From UBA3263 sp964554665 (lineage in GTDB: Bacteria > Bacteroidota > Bacteroidia > Bacteroidales > Muribaculaceae), in contig CAZKPP010000002.1 in assembly GCA_964554665.1 (NCBI GenBank), forward strand, positions 21,793 to 85,792: 64,000 nt of DNA, read 5' to 3'. Below, in pieces: positions 45,477-53,247 of this stretch. A model generated the notes under the pieces. It saw only the letters and a list, made by a program, of their open reading frames with translations, searched no databases and was not told where the DNA came from. A program made the translations under genes and the position numbers. Each line of letters begins with the position of its first letter. The stretch's first letter is position 1.

Positions 45477-46174
45477 AACTTTCGCTCAGCTTCGGCCAGC
45501 GCATAATCTTGCTCCTCAGCCTGTTTGTTATCGGCATGGTTCTAACCGGCGGCCTCAGCTACCTGCTCAACATGCTCACGGCCAACACTCTTGCCGTTAG
45601 CCGCATCAGCGTTGTTGCCCAAGAGCTGCTCGCCTTCATTCTCCCCGCGCTGATCACCGCCCTGCTGCTCACGCGCCTTCCCGCCGACTTCCTCCACCTG
45701 CGCTCACTCCCCTCTGCCCGCAAGTTTTGGCTTTGCATTGGGGCGACGTTAGTTGTTCAGCCTATAGTGGAAGGCATCAACCGCCTTTGCCAGTTGCTGC
45801 CGTGGCCTCAGGCTGTTTTAGACTTCGAAAATGCCGCGCAAAGCGAGGTAATGAACCTCATAGGCCCGGCAACGCCGCTCAACATCATAATAAGTCTGCT
45901 GATTATTTCGCTGCTAACCGGTCTGGCCGAAGAACTGTTTTTCCGCGGCGCGCTCCAGAACATACTCCACTCGCGTCCCATGTCGGTCCACGCTGCAATC
46001 TGGGTAACAGCAGCCATTTTTGCCCTTATGCATGGACAAATGGTCGGCTTTATACCACGCACCCTCTTGGGCGCCTTCTTTGGCTACGCCATGGTTTGGA
46101 CCGGTTCGCTCTGGACGGCCATAGCCTGCCACGCCCTCAACAACGCCCTCGCCATCCTTCTACTTACCCTCTAA
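45473..46174 (+). CDS. CPBP-family intramembrane glutamic protease
   Basis: A 233-residue polytopic membrane protein (about 6-7 hydrophobic segments). CPBP/CAAX-protease motifs: EELFFRG with E153, E154 and R158, then LMHGQMVGFIPRTLLGAFFG, and CHALNNAL near the C-terminus. Members process prenylated or bacteriocin-related peptides, but the substrate here is unknown. Its stop codon overlaps the convergent stop of the minus-strand gene by 3 bp. Confidence 0.9.
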   Translation: MKLSLSFGQRIILLLSLFVIGMVLTGGLSYLLNMLTANTLAVSRISVVAQELLAFILPALITALLLTRLPADFLHLRSLPSARKFWLCIGATLVVQPIVEGINRLCQLLPWPQAVLDFENAAQSEVMNLIGPATPLNIIISLLIISLLTGLAEELFFRGALQNILHSRPMSVHAAIWVTAAIFALMHGQMVGFIPRTLLGAFFGYAMVWTGSLWTAIACHALNNALAILLLTL

Positions 46175-46743
46175 TCCTCTTCGTCTTCGGGATTATTGCG
46201 GTAGTTGACCCGAGCTCGATACATCTGCTCCTTAATTCCACCTTGCACAAGAAAATCTTTCTTTACAAGATCTATGAGCTTTCCTATCATCGCTATAGTC
46301 TGATAAATCAGCGTAACCACCATATTGCACAGCTCTTCGTCGTTTAGCTTTGGCGCTAAAATCATATAATAAGCCGTTTCATTGTTGGAAACACATACCT
46401 TACGCAAGCGAGCAAAGCGCGGCGAAGAAGGCTCCCAAATTTTGACATTGCGCGTGCGCATGTAGTCAAGATAATCGTTAAGCAATTCATGAAGACTTCC
46501 ACGCGCCACCCCATAAAGCCGAATTTCCATTTCGGCCGACGAAGGAGCATCGGAACGCCCCTCAACGATATTTTGTTTGCCCGAACGCGCTGCCTGCAGC
46601 ATCTGATCATAAGTCCTGTCCGATTTGGAAATGTGACCGGTCAGGAAGAAATAAGTGAGGTCGTAAATCGCTTCCGCCTTTTGAAAAGCATACAACTTAC
46701 GATAACTCGTTTTGGGCAACGCAAAATTTGATTTTGGATTCAT
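46171..46743 (-). CDS. Four-helix-bundle (S23-like) protein
   Basis: A 190-residue, mainly helical protein. It carries the four-helix-bundle pattern of the S23-like family: LYAFQKAEAIYDLTYFFL, MLQAARSGKQNIVEG, and MEIRLYGVARGSLHELLNDY. Such proteins were first found as ORFs in 23S rRNA intervening sequences, but many are free-standing genes of unknown role. The -7 box is at 46801-46808 and the leader is almost wholly made of TAGCTA repeats. Confidence 0.8.
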   Translation of the reverse strand: MNPKSNFALPKTSYRKLYAFQKAEAIYDLTYFFLTGHISKSDRTYDQMLQAARSGKQNIVEGRSDAPSSAEMEIRLYGVARGSLHELLNDYLDYMRTRNVKIWEPSSPRFARLRKVCVSNNETAYYMILAPKLNDEELCNMVVTLIYQTIAMIGKLIDLVKKDFLVQGGIKEQMYRARVNYRNNPEDEED

Positions 46744-46758
46744 AATAATTGGGTAAAA

Positions 46759-46794
46759 TAGCTATTATAGCTACCTTAGCTATTTTAGCTATTC
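46759..46794. repeat. Four 9-bp tandem repeats with palindromic TAGCTA core
   Basis: TAGCTA starts at 46759, 46768, 46777 and 46786, a strict 9-bp period, with 3-nt variable linkers. GGGTA (46751) and TACCC (46795) flank the array as an inverted pair. It occupies the start of the leader of the minus-strand gene. Confidence 0.8.
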
Positions 46795-46800
46795 TACCCG

Positions 46801-46833
46801 CAAATATACGACTTTTTTTTCAGTTAGAGCAAA
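46801..46833 (-). promoter_or_regulatory. Promoter of the four-helix-bundle gene
   Basis: On the minus strand, TTTG (46833-46830), 21-nt spacer, TATATTTG (46808-46801). Transcription should start at about 46795, just at the repeat array. Confidence 0.7.
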
Positions 46834-46839
46834 AAGGAG

Positions 46840-48123
46840 TTAGAAGGAGTAGCGGACGGAGGCCATGATGCGGTTGCCGGTGCCTCGGTCGCCGTTGAAG
46901 TTCTTGCGCTGGCCGCGAGCATATTCGAGACCGAGCATGCAGTCGGGGAATATGGTGTAGAAAACGTTGGCCGACGCATATATGCCCTGGCGATAAGTGT
47001 CGGGAGCAAGGTCGCCGCGGTCGCCGAGAATAGCCTGACCCCATGCAAGGGTGGCAAAGCCATCGCGGCAGAAATCATAGCGCAAGCCGAGGTTATAAGA
47101 GAACGTGCGCGGGGCAATAAGCTTGCCGGGAGTGGTTGCCGACGGAATCAGGTCGAGGTCATAGCCCGACAGGTCGGTGATATAGCTGGTTATGCCGCGA
47201 CCATAAACAGCATTGGCATAGATTCCGAAGCCGGCGCCGAGGGCAGAGTGGCCACTGAGCTGAACGCCATAGCCCTGAGTATATTGCACCTTGGCCAGGC
47301 GCGGGTCGCGGTAGCAGAGGTTGCGCATCATTGCCGACAGGCGGATGTGGTTCGAGCGGTTCCAGGTGTATTGAACATAGGCAGGTATGTCGGGCACACG
47401 CTGCGAAATGCTTTGCGTAAAGTCGCCGTTGTCGATCATGGCGTGCGGGTCTTCAATAGCTATTGCTGCCGACCAATGCTCGTTGAAGTGAGGAGCCCAC
47501 TGCAGGTGCACATTCTTGCGGTCGATTTCGCCGCACGGGCCCTGGGTGTCGACGGTGGGCACCGTTGCGGGGTCCTGGAAAGTTGTGGGCGCCAGACCGG
47601 CGGTAACGCTGCCCACGCGCAGATATGCCTGGTCGAGCTTCATGAATCGCGAGCGGTTATCGTCGAAGTTAGTGGCAATGAACACCGAAAAGGTGCCGAA
47701 CTTTTCCGTATGGCCGGCCAGCTGGAAGAAAATCGACGAGTGGCGGGCAGTAAACTGCAGGGCGGCACGCTCGGTGGGGTCGGCAGGAGTTGGCAGCTGC
47801 GAGGGAATAAAGTCGGAGCCGGTGCGTTCGCTGCCGGCAAAGTTATAGGCCGCGGTTGCATAGAGGCTGCCGCCGATGCCGAAGGCTATTTTGCCCTTGC
47901 GGTCAAGAAAGAGGAATCGCGGTGCGGCGGGGTCGTGGAAGCGAATGTCGTTGGTGTCGTAGATCACGGCAATCACTTCGGGGTGCATCTTCGAGGTGTC
48001 GCCGCTAACAACCACCACGCGCTGCGGAATCATAGACTGTTCGTTTGCAGGATTCTCCTGAGCAACGACAGCAGCACTGCCGAGAGTTGCTGCTGTCAGA
48101 AGGGTTAAAATATTTCTCATCAT
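46840..48123 (-). CDS. DcaP-like outer-membrane porin
   Basis: A 427-residue precursor with a signal peptide (to about VVAQ). An N-terminal extension (about 25-70) is followed by a barrel with GKIAFGIGGSLYATAAYNF, QFTARHSSIFFQLAGHT, and DQAYLRVGSVTAGLAPTTFQ, the pattern of DcaP-type porins. It ends in the aromatic strand GNRIMASVRYSF, as expected for BamA recognition. DcaP forms trimeric channels for dicarboxylates or related anions; the solute here is unknown. It lies 65 bp downstream of an ECF sigma gene with no visible promoter between, so the two may be co-transcribed. Confidence 0.78.
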   Translation of the reverse strand: MMRNILTLLTAATLGSAAVVAQENPANEQSMIPQRVVVVSGDTSKMHPEVIAVIYDTNDIRFHDPAAPRFLFLDRKGKIAFGIGGSLYATAAYNFAGSERTGSDFIPSQLPTPADPTERAALQFTARHSSIFFQLAGHTEKFGTFSVFIATNFDDNRSRFMKLDQAYLRVGSVTAGLAPTTFQDPATVPTVDTQGPCGEIDRKNVHLQWAPHFNEHWSAAIAIEDPHAMIDNGDFTQSISQRVPDIPAYVQYTWNRSNHIRLSAMMRNLCYRDPRLAKVQYTQGYGVQLSGHSALGAGFGIYANAVYGRGITSYITDLSGYDLDLIPSATTPGKLIAPRTFSYNLGLRYDFCRDGFATLAWGQAILGDRGDLAPDTYRQGIYASANVFYTIFPDCMLGLEYARGQRKNFNGDRGTGNRIMASVRYSF

Positions 48124-48188
48124 AAATAAATAGAGAATAGTAGTAAATAGTAGTAGTTGATATGGTGGTTCTTTGGAAAACCCGTAAT

Positions 48189-48701
48189 TTAATAGCGGTC
48201 GCGGTAGTCAGCGAGCATAACCTGGAGTTTCTGGCGGGCGAAGAAGATGCGGCTCTTAACGGTTCCGAGGGGAAGGTCCATCTTTTCGGCGATTTCGTTA
48301 TACTTGTAGCCGGCAACGTGCATCGAGAAGGGAATGCGGTATTCGTCGGAGAAGGAGTTGATGGCGGCGTTGATTTCAGCAGCGGCGAAGGTGCCTTCAA
48401 CGGAGTCAATCGAGCTTTCCTGGCTGGAGTTGAGGTGGTAGAGGTCTTCGGTCTGGTCGATTATAGTTGCCGAGCGAACCTGGTGGCGATAGTTATTGAT
48501 AAAGATGTTGCGCATGATGGTGAACACCCAGCCCTTGAAGTTAACGTTTTCGGCGAACTTTTCTTCGTTGTCGAGCACTTTGAGGGTGGTATCCTGGAGC
48601 AGGTCCTGAGCGTCGTCGCGGTTACCGGTGAGCATATAAGCGAAGTTAAGGAGGTTGCTCTGAAGTGCCATAAGTTGGTTCTGGATGTTTGAAGTAGTCA
48701 T
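48189..48701 (-). CDS. ECF RNA polymerase sigma factor
   Basis: A 170-residue sigma factor. Region 2: LLNFAYMLTGNRDDAQDLLQ, then NFKGWVFTIMRNIFINNYR. Region 4: AINSFSDEYRIPFSMHVAGY, YNEIAEKMDLPLGTVKSRIF, ARQKL. I chose ATG 48701 (MTTSNIQNQ) because an upstream extension of the frame crosses the predicted promoter (48788-48820). No anti-sigma gene is adjacent; the DcaP-like porin follows. Its regulon is not visible from the window. Confidence 0.92.
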   Translation of the reverse strand: MTTSNIQNQLMALQSNLLNFAYMLTGNRDDAQDLLQDTTLKVLDNEEKFAENVNFKGWVFTIMRNIFINNYRHQVRSATIIDQTEDLYHLNSSQESSIDSVEGTFAAAEINAAINSFSDEYRIPFSMHVAGYKYNEIAEKMDLPLGTVKSRIFFARQKLQVMLADYRDRY

Positions 48702-48787
48702 GATGAAAAGTATTTTAGAAGTTTTTATTAATTTTTGAGTTTGTTGTGTCGTTGACTTTGGGGATGTCCTTTTGTCTTTCGACACTG

Positions 48788-48820
48788 CAAAGATACAAAA
48801 ATTTTTTAATTCCAAACAAA
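48788..48820 (-). promoter_or_regulatory. Promoter of the ECF sigma gene
   Basis: On the minus strand, TTTG (48820-48817), 21-nt spacer, TATCTTTG (48795-48788). Leader about 80 nt. Confidence 0.65.
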
Positions 48821-48861
48821 TTTGCAACTTTTTTTCAAAAAAAATTAAAATTTATTCGTTT

Positions 48862-49004
48862 TGTAACACACCACATCTGATTTACAGCATATTACAACGT
48901 ATTGTAACATGCTGTAACATGTTACAATAAAGCAACACAGCGTTGCAACACATTGTAACAAACATGCGCAATGCGTTATTTATCAATAGTTTAGTAATGT
49001 TACA
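48862..49004. repeat. Cluster of TGTAACA/TGTTACA motifs with a 36-bp palindrome
   Basis: TGTAACA occurs at 48862, 48903, 48913 and 48954, and TGTTACA at 48920 and 48998. Two palindromes overlap: 48882-48897 pairs with 48902-48917 (16-bp arms, one mismatch, CGTA centre), and 48913-48926 is a perfect 14-bp palindrome. The cluster fills the gap between the divergent sigma-factor and dCMP-deaminase genes; no ORF is visible. Confidence 0.75.
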
Positions 49005-49025
49005 AACTTGTTTCTTAAATAATGT

Positions 49026-49060
49026 TAAATTTGCGCTCTCAACATTTTTACCTACTTTTG
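49026..49060 (+). promoter_or_regulatory. Two candidate -7 boxes for the dCMP deaminase operon
   Basis: TAAATTTG (49026-49033) and TACTTTTG (49053-49060); either could serve the gene at 49092. Confidence 0.5.
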
Positions 49061-49091
49061 CGACGTAAAAAAAGCACGTTTTTCGTCGATT

Positions 49092-49514
49092 ATGGACTCT
49101 AAGCAACACCTTATTGATTGCCGCTACCTGCGCATGGCCCGCATTTGGGCCGAAAACTCCTATTGTACCCGCCGTCAGGTAGGCGCAATCATTGTTAACG
49201 ACTCTATGATTATCTCCGACGGCTTCAACGGAACGCCCTCGGGATTCGAAAACGTTTGCGAGGACGCCAACGGCGTTACCAAGCCCTACGTGCTCCATGC
49301 CGAAGCCAACGCCATAACCAAAGTGGCCCGCAGCAACAACTCATCGGAAGGAGCCACTCTCTACGTAACCGCCTCCCCATGCCTGGAATGCTCAAAGCTC
49401 ATAATCCAGGCAGGTATCAAGCGGGTGGTGTTTAACGAAATCTACCGCATAACCGACGGGCTCGACCTGCTCAAGCGCGCCGGAGTCGAAGTTGACTACA
49501 TTGAAAATATATGA
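49092..49514 (+). CDS. Deoxycytidylate deaminase (ComEB-like)
   Basis: The 140-residue enzyme deaminates dCMP to dUMP, feeding dTTP synthesis. Zinc-binding cytidine-deaminase motifs are HAEANA (H69, E71) and PCLEC (C97, C100). An N-terminal RMARIWAENSYCTRRQVGAI and DGFNGTPSGF match dCMP deaminases rather than tRNA or riboflavin deaminases. The S41 protease gene overlaps its end by 4 bp. Confidence 0.93.
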   Translation: MDSKQHLIDCRYLRMARIWAENSYCTRRQVGAIIVNDSMIISDGFNGTPSGFENVCEDANGVTKPYVLHAEANAITKVARSNNSSEGATLYVTASPCLECSKLIIQAGIKRVVFNEIYRITDGLDLLKRAGVEVDYIENI

Positions 49515-51124
49515 AAAAACCCTCCTACGATAAGTTCCTTCAGATCGGGCTCCCCCTGATCGTTGTAATCGCGCTGCTGGTTGGCGTGCTGCTCGGCTCA
49601 CACCTGCGCTTGCGTTCCCGCAAAAGCGCATCGGCCCTGAACAAGGTTGAAGAAATCTTCGGGCTGATTTCCGGCGACTATGTCGACGACGTAAATCTCG
49701 ACTCCCTGCTCGAAGAATCTATACCCGACCTGCTCGGCAATCTCGACCCCCACACCGCTTATATACCCGCGCGCGACCTCGACGACGTAAACGCCGACCT
49801 CGAAGGCTCGTTTTCGGGCATCGGCATACAGTTTCAGCTGATGAACGACACCATAACCGTTGTTGAAGTGATTTCCGGCGGCCCGTCGGAAAAAGTGGGC
49901 CTGATGCCGGGCGACCGCATAGTCAACGTTAACGACACGCTCGTTGCCGGACGCCACCTCGACGCCGACTCCGTAAGGCGCATGCTGCGCGGACCCGCCG
50001 ACACCCGCGTAGACCTCCGGATTATGCGCCCTGGATCGACGGAAACCCACAACTATGCAGTTACCCGCGGAGAAATACCCGTAACGTCGATCGACGCCTC
50101 TTATATAATAGCGCCCGAAGTCGGATATATTAAGGTGAACAAATTCGGCCGTAACACCTTTGCGGAGTTCTTCACCCAAATGGTGATGCTCCACGCCGAC
50201 GGCGCCCGCAGCTACATTCTCGACCTCCGCGGCAATGGCGGCGGCTATCTCGACGTTGCCATACGCATGGCCAACGAATTTCTGCAGGCCGGCGACGGCA
50301 TAGTGGAAACCCGCGGCCGCGGCGGCGAAACCATCGACGCAGTGGTTGCCGACGGCATGGGCACGTTTAAAGACACCAAGCTCATGGTTCTGCTCGACGA
50401 ATTCTCAGCCTCGGCGTCGGAAATCGTAGCCGGCGCGCTGCAAGACAACGACCGCGCAACCATTCTCGGCCGCCGCTCGTTTGGCAAGGGCCTGGTGCAG
50501 CAGCAACGCGACCTCAGCGACGGCTCCGCCATACGCATAACCACCGCCCGCTACTACACCCCCTCGGGCCGCTGCATCCAAAAGCCCTTTACCAAGGGCC
50601 AGACCGACGATTATGCCTTTGAGGTGTATGACCGCTATGCTTCGGGCGAGATTTTCAATGCCGACAGCATAAAAATTGACCGTTCGCTGCTTTTCCACAC
50701 CCGCTCGGGGCGCGAAGTATATGGCGGCGGCGGAATAATGCCCGACATTTTCGTGCCGGCCGACACCGCCAACATCACCTCTTATTATTCTAAGGTGTCA
50801 AACGCCGGGTTGCTCCACCGCTACTCCTTTAAATATGTCGATGCCAACCGCCGCCACCTCGACCAGGCCACTTCGGTTAGCGAGCTGCTTGAACTGCTGC
50901 CGTCAGACGACGCCCTGCTGGCCGACTTTGTGAGCTTCGCCGCGGCCAACGGAGTGCCCACGCGCTGGTATTACGTCAACATTTCCCGACCCCTGCTTGT
51001 TAATGTTCTGAAAGCTCTCATCGCCCGCGACGTGCTCGGAACCGCCGCTTTCTACGAAATCGACAACGTGCGCGACAATGTTGTTCAACGGGCCCTACAG
51101 GAGCTTTCCGCACAACAGCAATGA
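49511..51124 (+). CDS. S41-family C-terminal processing protease
   Basis: A 537-residue periplasmic enzyme anchored by one N-terminal membrane segment (about 10-32, LQIGLPLIVVIALLVGVLLG). Order: a helical segment with LLGNLDPHTAYIPA, a PDZ domain (about 90-185, GIGIQFQLMNDTITVVEVI and GLMPGDRIVNVNDT), then the S41 core with YILDLRGNGGGYLDVAI. The Ser is in SASASE (299-304) and Lys326 in SFGKGLVQ. Role in trimming or clearing envelope proteins. It is coupled by 4-bp overlaps to the genes on both sides. Confidence 0.95.
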   Translation: MKKPSYDKFLQIGLPLIVVIALLVGVLLGSHLRLRSRKSASALNKVEEIFGLISGDYVDDVNLDSLLEESIPDLLGNLDPHTAYIPARDLDDVNADLEGSFSGIGIQFQLMNDTITVVEVISGGPSEKVGLMPGDRIVNVNDTLVAGRHLDADSVRRMLRGPADTRVDLRIMRPGSTETHNYAVTRGEIPVTSIDASYIIAPEVGYIKVNKFGRNTFAEFFTQMVMLHADGARSYILDLRGNGGGYLDVAIRMANEFLQAGDGIVETRGRGGETIDAVVADGMGTFKDTKLMVLLDEFSASASEIVAGALQDNDRATILGRRSFGKGLVQQQRDLSDGSAIRITTARYYTPSGRCIQKPFTKGQTDDYAFEVYDRYASGEIFNADSIKIDRSLLFHTRSGREVYGGGGIMPDIFVPADTANITSYYSKVSNAGLLHRYSFKYVDANRRHLDQATSVSELLELLPSDDALLADFVSFAAANGVPTRWYYVNISRPLLVNVLKALIARDVLGTAAFYEIDNVRDNVVQRALQELSAQQQ

Positions 51125-51666
51125 ACAAAGACCACATCCGCCGCGCAATCCGCGCACGCAAAGCTCTGCTCACCGACGCCGAACGCATCGCCGCAGCCGA
51201 CTCCGTATTCTCAACCCTTGAGCGCACCGCCGCATTTTTGCTGGCCGACCGCATTTTGATTTACTCGTCGCTCCCCGACGAGCTCTCGACCCGCGAATTC
51301 ATAAAAAAATGGAGCGCGCGCAAACACTTTTTTCTGCCGCGCGTCAACGGCGTAAACCTTGAGCTGCTCCCCTACGAGCAAACGCGCCTCCACTTAGGCG
51401 CATTCCACATCGAAGAGCCATCAGGCACCGACACAGTCGACCCCTCGACCATCGACATGATCATAGTTCCGGCAGTGGCCCTTGACCGCAACCGCAACCG
51501 CCTGGGCCGCGGCAAAGGGTTCTACGACCGCCTGCTGCGCGACCTGCGAGCCACGACCATAGGCGTTGCCTATGACTTTCAGCTGCTCAACGAGCTGCTC
51601 CCCGTTGAGCCCCACGACGTGCCCCTCGACTTCGTAATCACCGAAACCCGCTTCCTCCGCCGCTAA
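51121..51666 (+). CDS. 5-formyltetrahydrofolate cyclo-ligase
   Basis: The 181-residue enzyme converts 5-formyl-THF to 5,10-methenyl-THF with ATP. Family motifs: MNKDHIRRAIRARKALLTD (basic start), ILIYSSLPDELSTREFI, and MIIVPAVALDRNRNRLGRGK followed by GFYDRLL, the ATP/folate site. Normal length. With the dCMP deaminase two genes upstream it hints at thymidylate and one-carbon supply. Confidence 0.95.
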   Translation: MNKDHIRRAIRARKALLTDAERIAAADSVFSTLERTAAFLLADRILIYSSLPDELSTREFIKKWSARKHFFLPRVNGVNLELLPYEQTRLHLGAFHIEEPSGTDTVDPSTIDMIIVPAVALDRNRNRLGRGKGFYDRLLRDLRATTIGVAYDFQLLNELLPVEPHDVPLDFVITETRFLRR

Positions 51667-51718
51667 TCCTGTTACCGTTAATTCTAAGCCAATACTTCCA
51701 TATTTCACGGATTTTTAG

Positions 51719-51726
51719 TAATTTTG
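51719..51726 (+). promoter_or_regulatory. Promoter -7 box of the AlbA_2 gene
   Basis: TAATTTTG, 23 bp before the start at 51750. Confidence 0.55.
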
Positions 51727-51749
51727 CGGTCTAAATCCAACGAACCGGC

Positions 51750-53246
51750 ATGATAGCTAAAGAAGAGGTATTGGACTTACTGAAGTCTACGGAATCATAT
51801 CGCGTGGAACGCACCACGAGTACGGGCAACATGGACAAGTTCTGTGAGGCCATCTGTGCGTTTGCCAACGATATGCCAGCTTCTCGCAAGAATGGTTACT
51901 TGATTATCGGCGCCAACGACGATGGCTCTATCGCCGGGATGAAAGTGGATGACGCTCTGCTGAAAAAGATTGCAGGGATACGCTCCGACGGCAACATACT
52001 GCCCCTGCCGACCATGTCGGTTGAACGATTCTCGTTTCCGGAGGGGGATTTGTTGGTGGCGGAGGTTCGTCCGTCTGACTTGCCGCCTGTGCGCTATCGC
52101 GGCAGGGTGTTTATCCGTATTGGCCCGAGGCGCGACATTGCTACAGAAACGGAAGAAAGAATACTTGCCGAACGCCGCTGCTCTTTTATGGCAACTTTCG
52201 ATGCTACTCCTTGCCTGAGTGCAAAACTGGAAGATCTTGATGTTGAATACATCAAAACCAACTATCTTCCAATGGCATTTGATGAGGAAACACTCGCCAA
52301 CGACAAACGAGATATAAAGGAACAGCTAGCCTCTATACATCTCTATGATAGAGATAATGATTGCCCCACGTACGCCGGAATAATACTTTTCGGCAAAAAT
52401 CCGAAGTATTTTCTTTTGGGTGATTATGTGCAGTTCGTGCGTTTTGCCGGAAAAGATAAAGGAGGTGATATACTCAATGAACGTCAATTTGCCGGACCGC
52501 TTTACAAGATGCTTCCGACGCTGGAATCTTTCGTTCGTGATGGTATCATAACCCAACGCCCCGTGCCGGAAACTCTCTTTAGGGAAAGAACGGTATGGAA
52601 CTATCCGGAAGGAGCGATCCGCGAGTTGCTGATGAATGCCTGTATGCACAGGGATTATCAAGCCAATATGCCCATCCGTCTCTATCAGTTTGACGACTAT
52701 ATCGAAGTGATGAACGCCGGAGGCCTATATGGCGAAGCTCGTCCTGAAAATTTCCCTTCAGTCAATGACTATCGCAATCCTCTTGTGGCGGAGGCTATGA
52801 GGGTGATGAAATACGTCAACAAGTTCAATCGTGGTGTAACCCGCGTTCAAGAGATGTTGAAGGATAACGGTAATCCTCCGGCAGAGTTTGACGTGGACAC
52901 CATCACAGCCTTCCGCGTCAATGTTCGGGCCACAAAAGAGCCCGACTTGTCGGATTCGCACAAGTCGGGCACAAGTCAGGGCACAAGTCAGGGCACAAGT
53001 CAACCCCTAAGTCAACCCACAAGTCGACCCCTAAGTCAACCCCCAAGTCAATCAATTGAAGAAAAGATTGTAGAGTTCTGCAAGGAGCCTCGATCGCTAT
53101 CAGAAATAACTGCTTATTTTGGTTTCCAAAACAAGCGGAAGTTTAGAGAGCGTTACCTGAACCCCCTGATTGGCACTCGCCTCCAAATGACAATTCCGGA
53201 AAAACCCACAAGTCGTTTTCAGAAATACGTTACTCGCACCGAATGA
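51750..53246 (+). CDS. AlbA_2/Schlafen-type ATP-binding regulator-like protein
   Basis: A 498-residue soluble protein. N-terminal AlbA_2 (Schlafen AAA_4) domain at about 13-130: ESYRVERTTSTGNMDKFCEA, GYLIIGANDDGSIAG, YRGRVFIRIGPRRDIAT. A middle region with GHKL-type ATPase features follows (EGAIRELLMNACMHRDY and YIEVMNAGGLYG). A low-complexity linker at about 408-434 is made of GTSQ/PLSQ repeats, then a C-terminal winged-helix-like part. Such proteins are common, poorly understood and often on mobile or defence-linked DNA. Base composition looks more AT-rich than its neighbours, hinting at acquisition. Confidence 0.82.
   Translation: MIAKEEVLDLLKSTESYRVERTTSTGNMDKFCEAICAFANDMPASRKNGYLIIGANDDGSIAGMKVDDALLKKIAGIRSDGNILPLPTMSVERFSFPEGDLLVAEVRPSDLPPVRYRGRVFIRIGPRRDIATETEERILAERRCSFMATFDATPCLSAKLEDLDVEYIKTNYLPMAFDEETLANDKRDIKEQLASIHLYDRDNDCPTYAGIILFGKNPKYFLLGDYVQFVRFAGKDKGGDILNERQFAGPLYKMLPTLESFVRDGIITQRPVPETLFRERTVWNYPEGAIRELLMNACMHRDYQANMPIRLYQFDDYIEVMNAGGLYGEARPENFPSVNDYRNPLVAEAMRVMKYVNKFNRGVTRVQEMLKDNGNPPAEFDVDTITAFRVNVRATKEPDLSDSHKSGTSQGTSQGTSQPLSQPTSRPLSQPPSQSIEEKIVEFCKEPRSLSEITAYFGFQNKRKFRERYLNPLIGTRLQMTIPEKPTSRFQKYVTRTE
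52973..53049 (+). repeat. Seven imperfect 12-bp coding repeats
   Basis: AAGTC recurs at 52973, 52985, 52997, 53009, 53021, 53033 and 53045, each 12 bp apart, encoding a 4-residue period (GTSQ, PLSQ, PTSR). An eleven-bp-shifted first copy is at 52962. It lies within the AlbA_2 gene and could change length in frame. Confidence 0.85.
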
Positions 53247-53247
53247 T

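Noticed and set aside
48702..48827. N-terminally extended start of the sigma factor at 48827
   Set aside because: The extra 42 codons would cover the predicted -7 box and contain no conserved residues; ATG 48701 gives the usual ECF length.
52959..53049. Possible CRISPR-like short repeats
   Set aside because: The units are 12 bp, contiguous, in frame and coding; there are no unique spacers and no cas genes.
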